DNA of 64,000 nucleotides, from NCBI RefSeq assembly GCF_000721235.1, contig NZ_JOFH01000007.1, positions 145,070-209,069 on the forward strand, given 5' to 3'. Both the position numbers and the translations under genes were made by a program. The notes beneath the pieces were generated by a model, which was given only the letters and a program-made list of their open reading frames with translations, was not told the origin of the DNA and made no database searches. Source of the DNA: Streptomyces olivaceus. GTDB lineage: Bacteria; Actinomycetota; Actinomycetes; Streptomycetales; Streptomycetaceae. This document shows, one piece after another, positions 38,251 through 45,923 of this stretch. Every line of letters begins with the position of its first letter. The stretch's first letter is position 1.

Positions 38251-39015
38251 TCAGCCCCGCGGATATTCTCCGCCGTCCACGACGAGGTTGGTCCCGGTCA
38301 CCCAGCCCGCCCGTTCGGAGAGGAGGAACAGCACCGCGTGGGCGATGTCGTCGGGCCGGCCGTCGCGTCCCAGCGGCGGGGTGTCGACCGCGCCGGGACC
38401 CGCGCCGAGCCTGTCCCAGTACTCCCGCGTCTCCTCGCCGCCGGGGGTGGAGGTCCGGCCGGGGCTCACGGTGTTGACCCGTACCCCCGAGGGGGCCAGC
38501 GCCTGGGCCAGTCCGCGGCTGTAGCTCTCCAGGGCGGTCTTCGCGGCCTGGTAGTGCAGGAACGGCGGTGCCGGGGGCAGGTACGCGGCCGTGGACACGT
38601 GCACGACGGCACCCGAGCCGCGTTCCCGCATGTCCGGCACCAGCAAGGAGTTCAGCCGCACCGAGGCGAGGAGATTGAGGTCCAGGGACTCCTGCCACAC
38701 GTCGTCGGGGATGGTCAGCCCGTCCAGGTGGGGCTTGGCCCCGCCCGCGTTGTGGACCAGGAGGTCGACCCCGCCGAACGTCTCCCGCGCGGCGGCGGCG
38801 AGGGCCGCCGTGCCGGCCGCCGTCCGCACGTCGGCGCGGACGAAGGCGGCCCCCTCCGGCGCGGCGCTCCGCTCCGAACTGGCGGTCGCGATCACCTCGG
38901 CACCCGCGTCGAGGAGCCGCCGGACGACGGCCGCCCCGATCCCGCGCGTACCACCGGTGACGAGGGCACGCTTTCCCTTGAATTCCTGATTCCCCGATCC
39001 GCCGAATTCCTGCAT
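38251..39015 (-). CDS. SDR-family oxidoreductase
   Basis: 254 residues from MQEFGGSGNQEFKGKRALVTGGTRGIG; AAGGG lies before this ATG, while the longer frame would need a TTG start. NAGGA, Ser in VHVSTAAYL, YQAAK and the C-terminal VTGTNLVVDGGEYP match the classical SDR order. It probably forms a two-gene unit with the SDR downstream; such pairs often act in reduction of a polyketide-like or fatty-acyl substrate, but nothing here identifies it. Confidence 0.88.
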   Translation of the reverse strand: MQEFGGSGNQEFKGKRALVTGGTRGIGAAVVRRLLDAGAEVIATASSERSAAPEGAAFVRADVRTAAGTAALAAAARETFGGVDLLVHNAGGAKPHLDGLTIPDDVWQESLDLNLLASVRLNSLLVPDMRERGSGAVVHVSTAAYLPPAPPFLHYQAAKTALESYSRGLAQALAPSGVRVNTVSPGRTSTPGGEETREYWDRLGAGPGAVDTPPLGRDGRPDDIAHAVLFLLSERAGWVTGTNLVVDGGEYPRG

Positions 39016-39157
39016 CTCCGAACCCTTCACGTCGTCCACGGTCACCACACCGATCCTTTTCAATGTCGCAGGATTGTCCGCTCGACGGAGAACCGGCCCC
39101 GTCGAGCTGTTTCACGGTAAATCCGCGAAACGGCGGGAGACAAAGACGAAAAGTGAG

Positions 39158-39188
39158 CGGCTGCCATAGGAGTCACCTATGGCAGCCG
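39158..39188 (-). terminator. Intrinsic terminator after the FMN reductase
   Basis: CGGCTGCCATAGG-AGTCA-CCTATGGCAGCCG is a perfect 13-bp stem with a 5-base loop. On the minus strand it is followed by CTCACTTTTCGTCTTT, a U-rich tail, so it ends the reductase transcript before the SDR pair. Confidence 0.85.
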
Positions 39189-39204
39189 GGGCGGGCCGGG
39201 TTCG

Positions 39205-39819
39205 CTACGCGTCCCGCACGTCGTCGTAGGGGCGCTTCTCCTTGGCCTCGCGCAGGGCGCGGCCCCACCACACCACCTGGTCGAGCATCGCCTTGGCGGC
39301 CGCGTCCGGCCCCGACGGGTCCCGGAGCCTGCCCTCGTCGCCGAAGGACTGGCCCGCGTTGTGGAAGGAGACGGTGTCGCGGACGGTGACGGCGTGCAGT
39401 TCGGCGAAGACCTGGCGCAGGTGCTCCACGGCGCGCAGGCCACCGGCCAGACCGCCGTACGAGACGAGGCCGACGGGCTTGGCCCGCCACTCGGTGAAGT
39501 GCCAGTCGATGACGTTCTTCAGGCCCGCCGGGAACGAGTGGTTGTACTCGGGCGTGAGCACGACGAACGCGTCGGCGCCCGCCAGTTTCGGAGTGATCTC
39601 CGCCAGCGCGGCGGTCGCCTCCGGAGTCCGGGCCAGGGTCGTGGGCAGGTCGGTGCGGGCGACGTCGACCACCTCGGGCTCCAGGTCGTCGTGGGCCCGC
39701 AGATGGTCCAGGAGCCAGTCGGCGACGACGGGCCCGAAGCGGCCGTGCCGGTTGCTGCCGACGAGCAGGGTCACGCGGAGCGGTGCGGTCATGGTGTGGG
39801 CGGAGGCGGTGTGTGTCAT
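39205..39819 (-). CDS. NADPH-dependent FMN reductase (flavodoxin-fold), SoxR-type target
   Basis: 204 residues. The flavodoxin-like fold has the FMN phosphate loop LLVGSNRHGRFG, the quinone-reductase signature VVLTPEYNHSFPAGLKNVIDW, and YGGLAGGLRAVEHLRQVF. It reduces FMN or quinones with NADPH. A SoxR box with a 19-base spacer lies just before it (39826-39856), and the implied transcription start falls on the ATG, so the mRNA is probably leaderless. In S. coelicolor a SoxR target of this type is known in this neighbourhood as I recall. Confidence 0.92.
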   Translation of the reverse strand: MTHTASAHTMTAPLRVTLLVGSNRHGRFGPVVADWLLDHLRAHDDLEPEVVDVARTDLPTTLARTPEATAALAEITPKLAGADAFVVLTPEYNHSFPAGLKNVIDWHFTEWRAKPVGLVSYGGLAGGLRAVEHLRQVFAELHAVTVRDTVSFHNAGQSFGDEGRLRDPSGPDAAAKAMLDQVVWWGRALREAKEKRPYDDVRDA

Positions 39820-39825
39820 GCGGAG

Positions 39826-39856
39826 AGCCTGTTACCTCGACTTTGCTTGAGGTCAA
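39826..39856 (-). promoter_or_regulatory. SoxR-regulated promoter of the FMN reductase
   Basis: Minus strand: -35 TTGACC (39856-39851), a 19-base spacer, -10 CAGGCT (39831-39826). The dyad ACCTC...GAGGT (39834-39853) fills the spacer, as in MerR-type operators that need an activator to correct the overlong spacing. SoxR proteins sense redox-cycling compounds through a [2Fe-2S] cluster. The predicted start site is at about 39819. Confidence 0.8.
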
Positions 39857-39938
39857 GCCGGTGAGGGGACACGGCGCCCAGGGCGAGCCGGTGGGGGGAC
39901 ACGGCGCCCGGGCCGGACCGGTGGGGTCGCGGCGCGGG
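39857..39938. repeat. 30-bp direct repeats behind the SoxR promoter
   Basis: GCCGGTGAGGGGACACGGCG starts the first copy (39857-39886), and a near-identical second copy follows at 39887-39916, with a degenerate third. They lie immediately upstream of the -35 region of the SoxR promoter. The rest of the 368-base interval to 40187 shows no gene. Confidence 0.7.
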
Positions 39939-40187
39939 GCCGGGCGGGTCCCGTTCGGAGCACCGGTCACCCGTTCACACCCGCGCCCCCGCCCCGCGCG
40001 ATCTTTTCCGCCGCCGGTCCCCGACGCTCGCATGACCTGCTGAAACAACTCGCCGCATACGGCAGCGGACGGCACGGGCGACACCCGTTCATCCCATTGC
40101 GGGCGCGCGCTCGGGGAGCGGGCCGGGCCCGGTGCCCCTTTCCTCGGTAGAGCAGGGGCCACCGAACAGCTCGAAGGAGCAGCACCG

Positions 40188-40727
40188 ATGCGACGCACCG
40201 CCCGCCTGCTGACCGGTACCGCGCTCGCCGCCGCGGCCGTCGGTCTGACCACCGCGGCCACCGCGGTCCCGGTGTACGCCGGGGAGACCGCGGCCCCCGG
40301 CGGCCTGAAGGTGTACCCGTCCTCGGTCGTCCCGGGCGACCGGGCCATGGTGACGGCGGCGTGCGGCGGGGGCGGCTCCGCGGCGGGCGACGCCAGCGCG
40401 GTCGGCGCGGGGATGTTCCCGCTGGCGCCGGGCACCGGCGACGGGGAGGCGACCGGCCACTTCGAGGTGCCGCCGAGCGCGCAGCCGGGGACGTACGAGA
40501 TCGTCGCGACCTGCGGGGACGACGAACGGCGGGTGACGGGCGACCTGGTGGTCACGCTGACGTCGGCCGCCGAGCAGGTGTACCCGAAGGGAAGCGTGAA
40601 GACGGGGGTCGGCGGCGCTCTCGGCCCCGACCCCGTGCAGACCGCGGCCGGCGTGGCGGCTCTCGCCGTCGCCGCCGCGGGCGGTACCTGGCTCCTGCAT
40701 CGCCGGGCGAGAGGCGACGGGATCTGA
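40188..40727 (+). CDS. Secreted, C-terminally membrane-anchored protein beside sortase F
   Basis: 179 residues. A signal peptide (LLTGTALAAAAVGLTTAATA) leads a beta-rich extracellular domain (GGLKVYPSSVVPGDRAMVTAACGGG...GTYEIVATCGDDERRVTGDLVVTLT) with paired Cys. A C-terminal membrane helix (TAAGVAALAVAAAGGTWLL) and basic tail HRRARGDG follow. There is no LPxTG-like motif. It directly precedes a class F sortase, a conserved pairing in Streptomyces as I recall, so it may be a partner or substrate of that enzyme. Function unknown. Confidence 0.75.
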   Translation: MRRTARLLTGTALAAAAVGLTTAATAVPVYAGETAAPGGLKVYPSSVVPGDRAMVTAACGGGGSAAGDASAVGAGMFPLAPGTGDGEATGHFEVPPSAQPGTYEIVATCGDDERRVTGDLVVTLTSAAEQVYPKGSVKTGVGGALGPDPVQTAAGVAALAVAAAGGTWLLHRRARGDGI

Positions 40728-40770
40728 CGGGCACCCTCCGCTGCCCGTCCGCAGGTACCGCACTTCCCCA

Positions 40771-40809
40771 CCCCCTCCGGGTCCGACGCCCCTCGCGTCC
40801 CGGAGGGGG
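40771..40809. terminator. Hairpin between the secreted protein and sortase F
   Basis: CCCCCTCCGGG and CCCGGAGGGGG form a perfect 11-bp stem around a 17-base loop. It may end or attenuate transcription into the sortase gene. Confidence 0.55.
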
Positions 40810-40847
40810 CAGGGGGCCTTTCAGGGACGCGAGGGAGAGGGGACGTC

Positions 40848-41477
40848 ATGCGCAGGGTCAAGGACACGGCGATAGCCGCGGTCACCGCGGTCGCGCTCGG
40901 CTCGGGGGCGTGGCTGCTGCTCGGCGGCGCCCGCACCGAGGCCCCGCCCCAGCCGTCGGCCGCGCAGGCCGCCACGGGTCAGTCCACCCGGGCGGACCGC
41001 GGCGCCGCCGCCCCCGCGCTGCCGCCGTCCCCGCCCGACCGCGTCCGCATCCCGGCGATCGGCGTCGACGCCCCGCTGACGGGCCTCGGCCTGACGGAGA
41101 CGGGCAGCCTGGACGTACCGCCCGCCGAGCGGAAGAACCTGGCCGGCTGGTACGAGGCCGGCACCACCCCCGGCGAGAGGGGCACCGCGATCGTCGCCGG
41201 CCACGTCGACAACGCGAAGGGCCCCGCCGTCTTCTACCGCCTCGGCGCCCTGCGGAAGGGCTCGCGGATCGAGGTCGACCGGCGCGACGGCGGCGTCGCG
41301 GTCTTCACGGTGGACGCGGTGGAGGTGTACGCCGCCGACGCCTTCCCCGACGAGAAGGTCTACGGCGCCGCCGACCGCCCCGAGCTGCGGGTCATCACCT
41401 GCGGCGGCCCCTACTCCCGCAGCACCGGCTACCAGGGCAACGTCGTCGTCTTCGCCCACCTCACGGACAGCCGCTGA
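40848..41477 (+). CDS. Class F sortase
   Basis: 209 residues. An N-terminal membrane anchor (AIAAVTAVALGSGAWLLLGG) and a Pro/Ala-rich stalk precede the sortase domain (VRIPAIGVDAPLTGLGL...). The catalytic triad reads as His in IVAGHVDNAKG, Cys in VITCGGPYSRSTGYQG near residue 184, and Arg shortly after. Class F sortases are common in actinomycetes but their substrates are not known. GGGAGAGGGG lies before the ATG. The upstream gene encodes a candidate partner. Confidence 0.9.
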   Translation: MRRVKDTAIAAVTAVALGSGAWLLLGGARTEAPPQPSAAQAATGQSTRADRGAAAPALPPSPPDRVRIPAIGVDAPLTGLGLTETGSLDVPPAERKNLAGWYEAGTTPGERGTAIVAGHVDNAKGPAVFYRLGALRKGSRIEVDRRDGGVAVFTVDAVEVYAADAFPDEKVYGAADRPELRVITCGGPYSRSTGYQGNVVVFAHLTDSR

Positions 41478-41518
41478 ACGCCCGGGCACGCACCCCACCC
41501 CGGTGGCAGACTCCGGGC

Positions 41519-41963
41519 ATGACCGACTCCGCTTTCGACCCGCACGACAACGCGCCCTTCAACGAACGGGTGATCAGCGAATTCCGCGCCAACAAGGGCC
41601 GGGTGAACCGCGCGTGGCTGGACAAGGACCTGGTGCTGATCACGACGACCGGCGCGAAGTCGGGACAGCCGCGGGTCAATCCCCTGGTGTACGTGGCCGA
41701 ACGGCGACCGGGTCGTGGTGGCGGCGTCGAACAGCGGCCTGGACCGGCACCCGGCGTGGTACTTCAACGTGCGGGCCGACCCGGAGCTGACCGTCGAGCG
41801 CGGCGGGGAGACGTACCGCGCGGTCGCCTCCGAGCTGACGGGCCCCGAACGCGACACGTGGTACGCCCGCCTGACCGAGGCCGACCCGGCCTTCACCACG
41901 TACGAGACCCGCACGACCCGGAGGATCCCGGTCTTCCGGCTCGTCCGGACGACCGGCGCATGA
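41519..41963 (+). pseudogene. Deazaflavin-dependent nitroreductase family (DUF385) protein, frameshifted
   Basis: The first part, MTDSAFDPHDNAPFNERVISEFRANKGRVNR...TTTGAKSGQPRVNPLVYVAE, is followed in the next frame by DRVVVAASNSGLDRHPAWYFNVRADPELTVERGG...FRLVRTTGA. The break lies at about 41697-41703; restoring two bases (GAGA in place of GA) would give the expected YVAENGDRVVVAASNSG. The family uses F420 to reduce nitro and quinone compounds. It is either a fresh pseudogene or a sequencing error. Confidence 0.85.
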
Positions 41964-41976
41964 CCCCGGCGGGCCG

Positions 41977-42759
41977 CTACGCCACCCACTGCTCCCACGC
42001 CAGGTTCGCCACCAGGGCGAAGACGACCGTCAGCAGGACGACGCGGACGAAACCGCTGCCCCTCTTGAGGGCCGTGTGGGCGCCGAACATGCCGCCCGCC
42101 AGGTTGAAGACGGCCATCAGGACCGCCAACTGCCACAGCACCGCGCCCTGCCAGGCGAACGTCGCCAGGGCGCCCGCGTTGGTGCAGCAGTTGACGATCT
42201 TCGCGGTGGCCGACGCGGTCACCAGGTCCAGGTGGAGCAGGGCGGTGAGGGCCAGGACCAGGAAGGTGCCCGTGCCGGGGCCGACGAGGCCGTCGTAGAA
42301 GCCGATGCCGAGGCCCGCGAGGCCGATCGCGGCGAGGATCTGGCGGCGGGTCGCCGGGCCGGTCGCGGGGGCGCTGCCGAAGGCGGGGCGGAAGATCACG
42401 AAGGCGGCCACCGCCAGCAGCACCACCATGATGACGGGCTTGAGGACCTCCGTGCTCATGCCCGCCGCGAAGAACGCCCCGCCCGACGACCCGGCCAGCG
42501 CCGCCAGGCCGATGCGTACGGCGGTGCGCACGTCCACCGGCGCCTTGCGGGCGTACGTCACCGCCGCGCCCGTGGTGCCGACGATGGCGACCGCCTTGTT
42601 GGTGCCCAGCGCGTGCGCGGCCGGGGTCCCGGCGGGCAGCCCGAGCAGCAGCGCGGGCAGGAGCAGCAGGCCGCCCCCGCCGACCACCGCGTCGATCCAG
42701 CCGGCCGCGAGGGCGGCCAGGCAGAGCAGAACGACCGTGGTCAGCGATATGTCGGGCAT
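41977..42759 (-). CDS. Sulfite exporter TauE/SafE-family permease
   Basis: 260 residues from MPDISLTTVVLLCLAALAAGWIDAVVGGGGLLLLPALLL, the TauE glycine-rich first repeat. Eight or so membrane helices are visible, with a second repeat GIGFYDGLVGPGTGTFLVLAL. These permeases move sulfur- or carbon-containing organic anions. It converges with the frameshifted nitroreductase gene (13 bases apart) and diverges from the kinase gene. Confidence 0.88.
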   Translation of the reverse strand: MPDISLTTVVLLCLAALAAGWIDAVVGGGGLLLLPALLLGLPAGTPAAHALGTNKAVAIVGTTGAAVTYARKAPVDVRTAVRIGLAALAGSSGGAFFAAGMSTEVLKPVIMVVLLAVAAFVIFRPAFGSAPATGPATRRQILAAIGLAGLGIGFYDGLVGPGTGTFLVLALTALLHLDLVTASATAKIVNCCTNAGALATFAWQGAVLWQLAVLMAVFNLAGGMFGAHTALKRGSGFVRVVLLTVVFALVANLAWEQWVA

Positions 42760-42963
42760 GATCGCGACCCTATGGAGGGGATAGGTGTGCCGTCCATCGA
42801 GATGAGGGACTTCTGAGGTTCCTGGGCATCTGCCGGAGTCCCGCCACGCCGAAGACCGTCCGGGTCGTCGCACGTTCAGGCACCGTGCCCACGGCCGTCG
42901 TGGCCCGGTGCGTGGGCCTCCGCCATAATGACCCGCGTATCGCAACGGGGAGGCGTGCAGCGT

Positions 42964-44595
42964 ATGGCTTTCGGGGCGGACCCGCCGCAGCGCATCGGCG
43001 GCTACACCGTGGAACGGGAACTCGGCGCCGGCGGCATGGGGACGGTCTACCTGGCCCGGTCACGCGGGGGACGTGCCGTGGCCGTCAAGGTGGTGCGGCC
43101 CGAGTTGGCCGCCGATCCCCACTTTCGTCAGCGGTTCCGCGCCGAGGTCGATGCCGCTCGCAAGGTCGGCGGTTTCCACACGGCCCCCGTCGTGGACGCG
43201 GAGCCGGACGGGGAGCGGCCGTGGCTGGCCACGGCGTACATCGCCGGGCCCACGCTGTCCGAATTGCTCGCGGACGAGGGGCCGATGGACGAGGTCGGGC
43301 TGAGACTGCTCGGGGCGGCCCTGGCCGAGGCGCTCCAGGCCATCCACGCCTGCGGGCTCGTCCACCGCGACCTCAAGCCGGGCAACATCATCATGGCCGA
43401 GGACGGCCCCCGGGTGCTCGACTTCGGCATCGCGCGGGCCGTGGAGTCCTCCCGGCTCACGTCCACCGGGATGGCCTTCGGCACACCCGGTTTCCTGGCG
43501 CCTGAGCAGGCACAGGGGCTGGGCACCGACGGCAGCGCCGACGTGTTCGCGCTCGGCGCGGTACTGGTCTCGGCGGCCGGCGGCAGCGCGTTCGGCACCG
43601 GCACACCGATGGGGCTGATGTACCGCTCGGTGCACGAGCCGGCGGATCTGTCCGCGGTGCCCGAGGCGCTGCGCCCCCTGATCGCCGACTGCCTGTCCAA
43701 GGAACCCGTGCACCGGCCCACCCCGGAGCGGATCCTGGACCTGCTCGCGCCCGGCTCGGGCCCGTACGCGTCGACCGTGGTCGCCACCGCCGGGCAGGAG
43801 GGGCAGGAGGCCACTCTCCCGGCCGCCTTCACTCCCGCGGACGGCCGTGCGGACGCCGGTGCCAGGGAGCACCCCGCGGACGGCGGTGCCGACCGCCGCC
43901 CGCAGAGCGGGAGCCCCGCCGGCCCCGGCCGCTCCGCGCTCGACGGCCGGCGGCTCGACGGCCGGCGGCGCGGGCGGGCCGTCGGCCTGGCGGTCGTGGC
44001 CGCGGCCGTACTCGGCGCAGTCGTCGCCGGGGCGATCGCGCTCACGACCGACGGTGACTCCGCAGGCGGTCCTTCCTCGTCCTCCTCGTCGCCCTCCTCA
44101 CCGCATACGGCGTCGGCCGCCCCGGGCGCCGGCGGCGTCGCCCCGTCCGCGCCCGCGCAGTCCTCGACGCAGGGCGCCACGCCCACGGCGTCGGCCGCCG
44201 ATTCCCCGGACGCGCCCGAACACACCCCGCTCGACCCGCAGGCCGTCGACCAGGTCTTCACGGAGTACCTGGACGCCCTGGTCGCCCAGGACATGACGGC
44301 TCTGCGGCGGGCTACCTGTCCCCGGCTGCGTTCCACGCTGAAAGGGTTCGCGCTCAACGACTACTACGTGGCCCGCTGGAACGTCCTGCCGTACGAGATA
44401 CCCGCCGCCTCCGACCGGTTCAGCGTCGACGTGCGGATCACGCAGCGCGACCCGCCTCGGGGGGACTGGCGGGTGACGTCACGTACCAGTGGGTGGCCGA
44501 GCGCGACGCGGACGGGGACTACTGGGTGTGCGGCTGGCTCAACGAACGGTGAGCGCGCCACCGGCGCCCTCACACTCCGCCCCCTCCCCCGCTGA
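42964..44595 (+). CDS. Receptor-like Ser/Thr protein kinase, C-terminus frameshifted
   Basis: 543 residues as read from ATG 42964 (GGGGAGG upstream). Kinase motifs: GAGGMGTVYLA, Lys42 (VAVKVV), VHRDLKPGNIIM, LDFGIARA and GTPGFLAPEQ. A Pro/Ala linker, a membrane helix (AVGLAVVAAAVLGAVVAGAIAL) and a Ser/Thr-rich extracellular part follow. After about 44450 the frame is wrong. The next frame reads VTYQWVAERDADGDYWVCGWLNER and stops at 44552, which fits the preceding domain much better. One base is therefore missing near 44451-44456. Confidence 0.9.
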   Translation: MAFGADPPQRIGGYTVERELGAGGMGTVYLARSRGGRAVAVKVVRPELAADPHFRQRFRAEVDAARKVGGFHTAPVVDAEPDGERPWLATAYIAGPTLSELLADEGPMDEVGLRLLGAALAEALQAIHACGLVHRDLKPGNIIMAEDGPRVLDFGIARAVESSRLTSTGMAFGTPGFLAPEQAQGLGTDGSADVFALGAVLVSAAGGSAFGTGTPMGLMYRSVHEPADLSAVPEALRPLIADCLSKEPVHRPTPERILDLLAPGSGPYASTVVATAGQEGQEATLPAAFTPADGRADAGAREHPADGGADRRPQSGSPAGPGRSALDGRRLDGRRRGRAVGLAVVAAAVLGAVVAGAIALTTDGDSAGGPSSSSSSPSSPHTASAAPGAGGVAPSAPAQSSTQGATPTASAADSPDAPEHTPLDPQAVDQVFTEYLDALVAQDMTALRRATCPRLRSTLKGFALNDYYVARWNVLPYEIPAASDRFSVDVRITQRDPPRGDWRVTSRTSGWPSATRTGTTGCAAGSTNGERATGALTLRPLPR

Positions 44596-44602
44596 GCGCA
44601 GC

Positions 44603-44640
44603 GTTCCCCGTGGGAAACAGGGGGGATGCGGACGGGTAAC
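44603..44640 (+). promoter_or_regulatory. GlnR box upstream of the nir operon
   Basis: GTTCC-n6-GAAAC-n6-GATGC-n6-GTAAC, four half-sites at exact 11-base steps, ending 23 bases before the first gene. GlnR is the global nitrogen regulator of Streptomyces and activates nitrite reductase genes; the GAAAC and GTAAC halves fit the consensus well, the other two less so. Confidence 0.75.
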
Positions 44641-44663
44641 ACCCGCGCCGCACGCTCGGTGCC

Positions 44664-45923
44664 ATGACCTCGAACCCGCGTGTGGTGGTGATCGGCGCCG
44701 GACCGGCGGGCGTGACGCTCGCCCGGCACCTCGGTGAGCTGGGCACGCCCGCGCTGGTGGTCGGCGACGAGGAGCACCGCCCGTACAACCGGGTGCTGCT
44801 CGCCGAGGTGCTGGCCGGGCGGTACGGCCCCGAGGTGACCGCCCTGCCCGCGCCCGCCGGGCTGCTGCGCGGCCGGGTCGCCGGCATCGACCGGGCGGGC
44901 CGGACCGTGCGGTGCGCCGACGGGTCCGTGATCGCGTACGACACGCTGGTCCTGGCCACCGGGTCCAACGCCGTGCTGCCGCCTCTGCGCGGGCTGTACA
45001 CCCGGGACCGCGAGTTGCCCGAGGGCGTGCACGCGTTTAGGACGATGGACGACTGCCTCGGGTTGTCGAAGGCGGTACGGCCCGGCGTGCGGGCCGTCGT
45101 GATCGGGGGCGGGCTCCTCGGCGTGTCCGCCGCCCGCGCGCTGGCCGTGCGCGGCGCGCAGGTCGTCCTCGCCCAGCAGTCCGAGCGGCTGATGGAACGG
45201 CAGCTCGACCCCGCCGCCTCCGCGCTCGTGCGGCGGCATCTGGAGGGCCTCGGCGTCGAGGTGCACACCGAGTGCCGGGTACGCGACGTGCGCAGCGTCG
45301 GCGGTGCGGTGCGGTCGGTGGAGCTGGCCGACGGGTACGCCCTCGGCGCCGATCTCGTCGTGCTCGCGTGCGGGGTGCGGCCCCGGGTCGGGCTCGCGCG
45401 GGAGGCGGGGCTGGACGTCGGCAAGGGCGTCGTCGTCGACGACGAGCTGCGCACCTCCGACCCGCACATCCGGGCGATCGGCGACTGCGCCCAGCACGCG
45501 GACCGTGTCTACGGGCTGGCCGCGCCCGCCCTCGAACAGGCCGGTGTGCTGGCCGCTCTGCTCGCCGGCGACGGCACCGCCCGCTACACCGGCACCCGTG
45601 CCCTGACCCGGCTCACCCTCACCGGAATCACCGGAATCACCGGGCCCAAGGGCCCTCTCCGAGGGCCGGACACCCCCTTCGACCTCGCCGCGTTCGGCGA
45701 GACCGACCCCCGCCCCGGCGACGACGTCGTGCAGCTCGCCGACGCCACCCGGGGCACGTACCGCAAGGTCGTCGTCCGTGACGACCGGCTGGTCGGCGGG
45801 GTCCTGGTCGGCGAACTCGGCACCGTCGGCGCGCTCGCGCGCGCCTGGGAGGGAGCAGAGCCGCTCCCCTCCGACGGCGGCCCCCTGCTCCACCTGCTCA
45901 CCCATGACGGAGGCGCCCGATGA
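44664..45923 (+). CDS. NAD(P)/FAD-dependent oxidoreductase of the nitrite reductase operon
   Basis: 419 residues. The FAD motif is VVVIGAGPAGVTLARHLGELG, NAD(P)H motif AVVIGGGLLGVSAARALAVRGAQVV, and the C-terminal FAD contact IRAIGDCAQHADRVYGL. It resembles the N-terminal FAD half of NirB or the electron-transfer subunit of assimilatory nitrate reductases, without siroheme domains. Its stop overlaps the nirB start (ATGA). It probably supplies electrons to NasA or NirB (inference). Expression is under the GlnR box 24 bases upstream. Confidence 0.88.
   Translation: MTSNPRVVVIGAGPAGVTLARHLGELGTPALVVGDEEHRPYNRVLLAEVLAGRYGPEVTALPAPAGLLRGRVAGIDRAGRTVRCADGSVIAYDTLVLATGSNAVLPPLRGLYTRDRELPEGVHAFRTMDDCLGLSKAVRPGVRAVVIGGGLLGVSAARALAVRGAQVVLAQQSERLMERQLDPAASALVRRHLEGLGVEVHTECRVRDVRSVGGAVRSVELADGYALGADLVVLACGVRPRVGLAREAGLDVGKGVVVDDELRTSDPHIRAIGDCAQHADRVYGLAAPALEQAGVLAALLAGDGTARYTGTRALTRLTLTGITGITGPKGPLRGPDTPFDLAAFGETDPRPGDDVVQLADATRGTYRKVVVRDDRLVGGVLVGELGTVGALARAWEGAEPLPSDGGPLLHLLTHDGGAR

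Noticed and set aside
41690..44552. Programmed frameshifting as the reason for the frame breaks
   Set aside because: No slippery heptamer or downstream structure is evident at 41.70 or 44.45 kb; decay or indel error is simpler.
45637..45660. Short ITGITG repeat in the FAD oxidoreductase of the nir operon
   Set aside because: Only two units in a linker; ordinary low-complexity variation.
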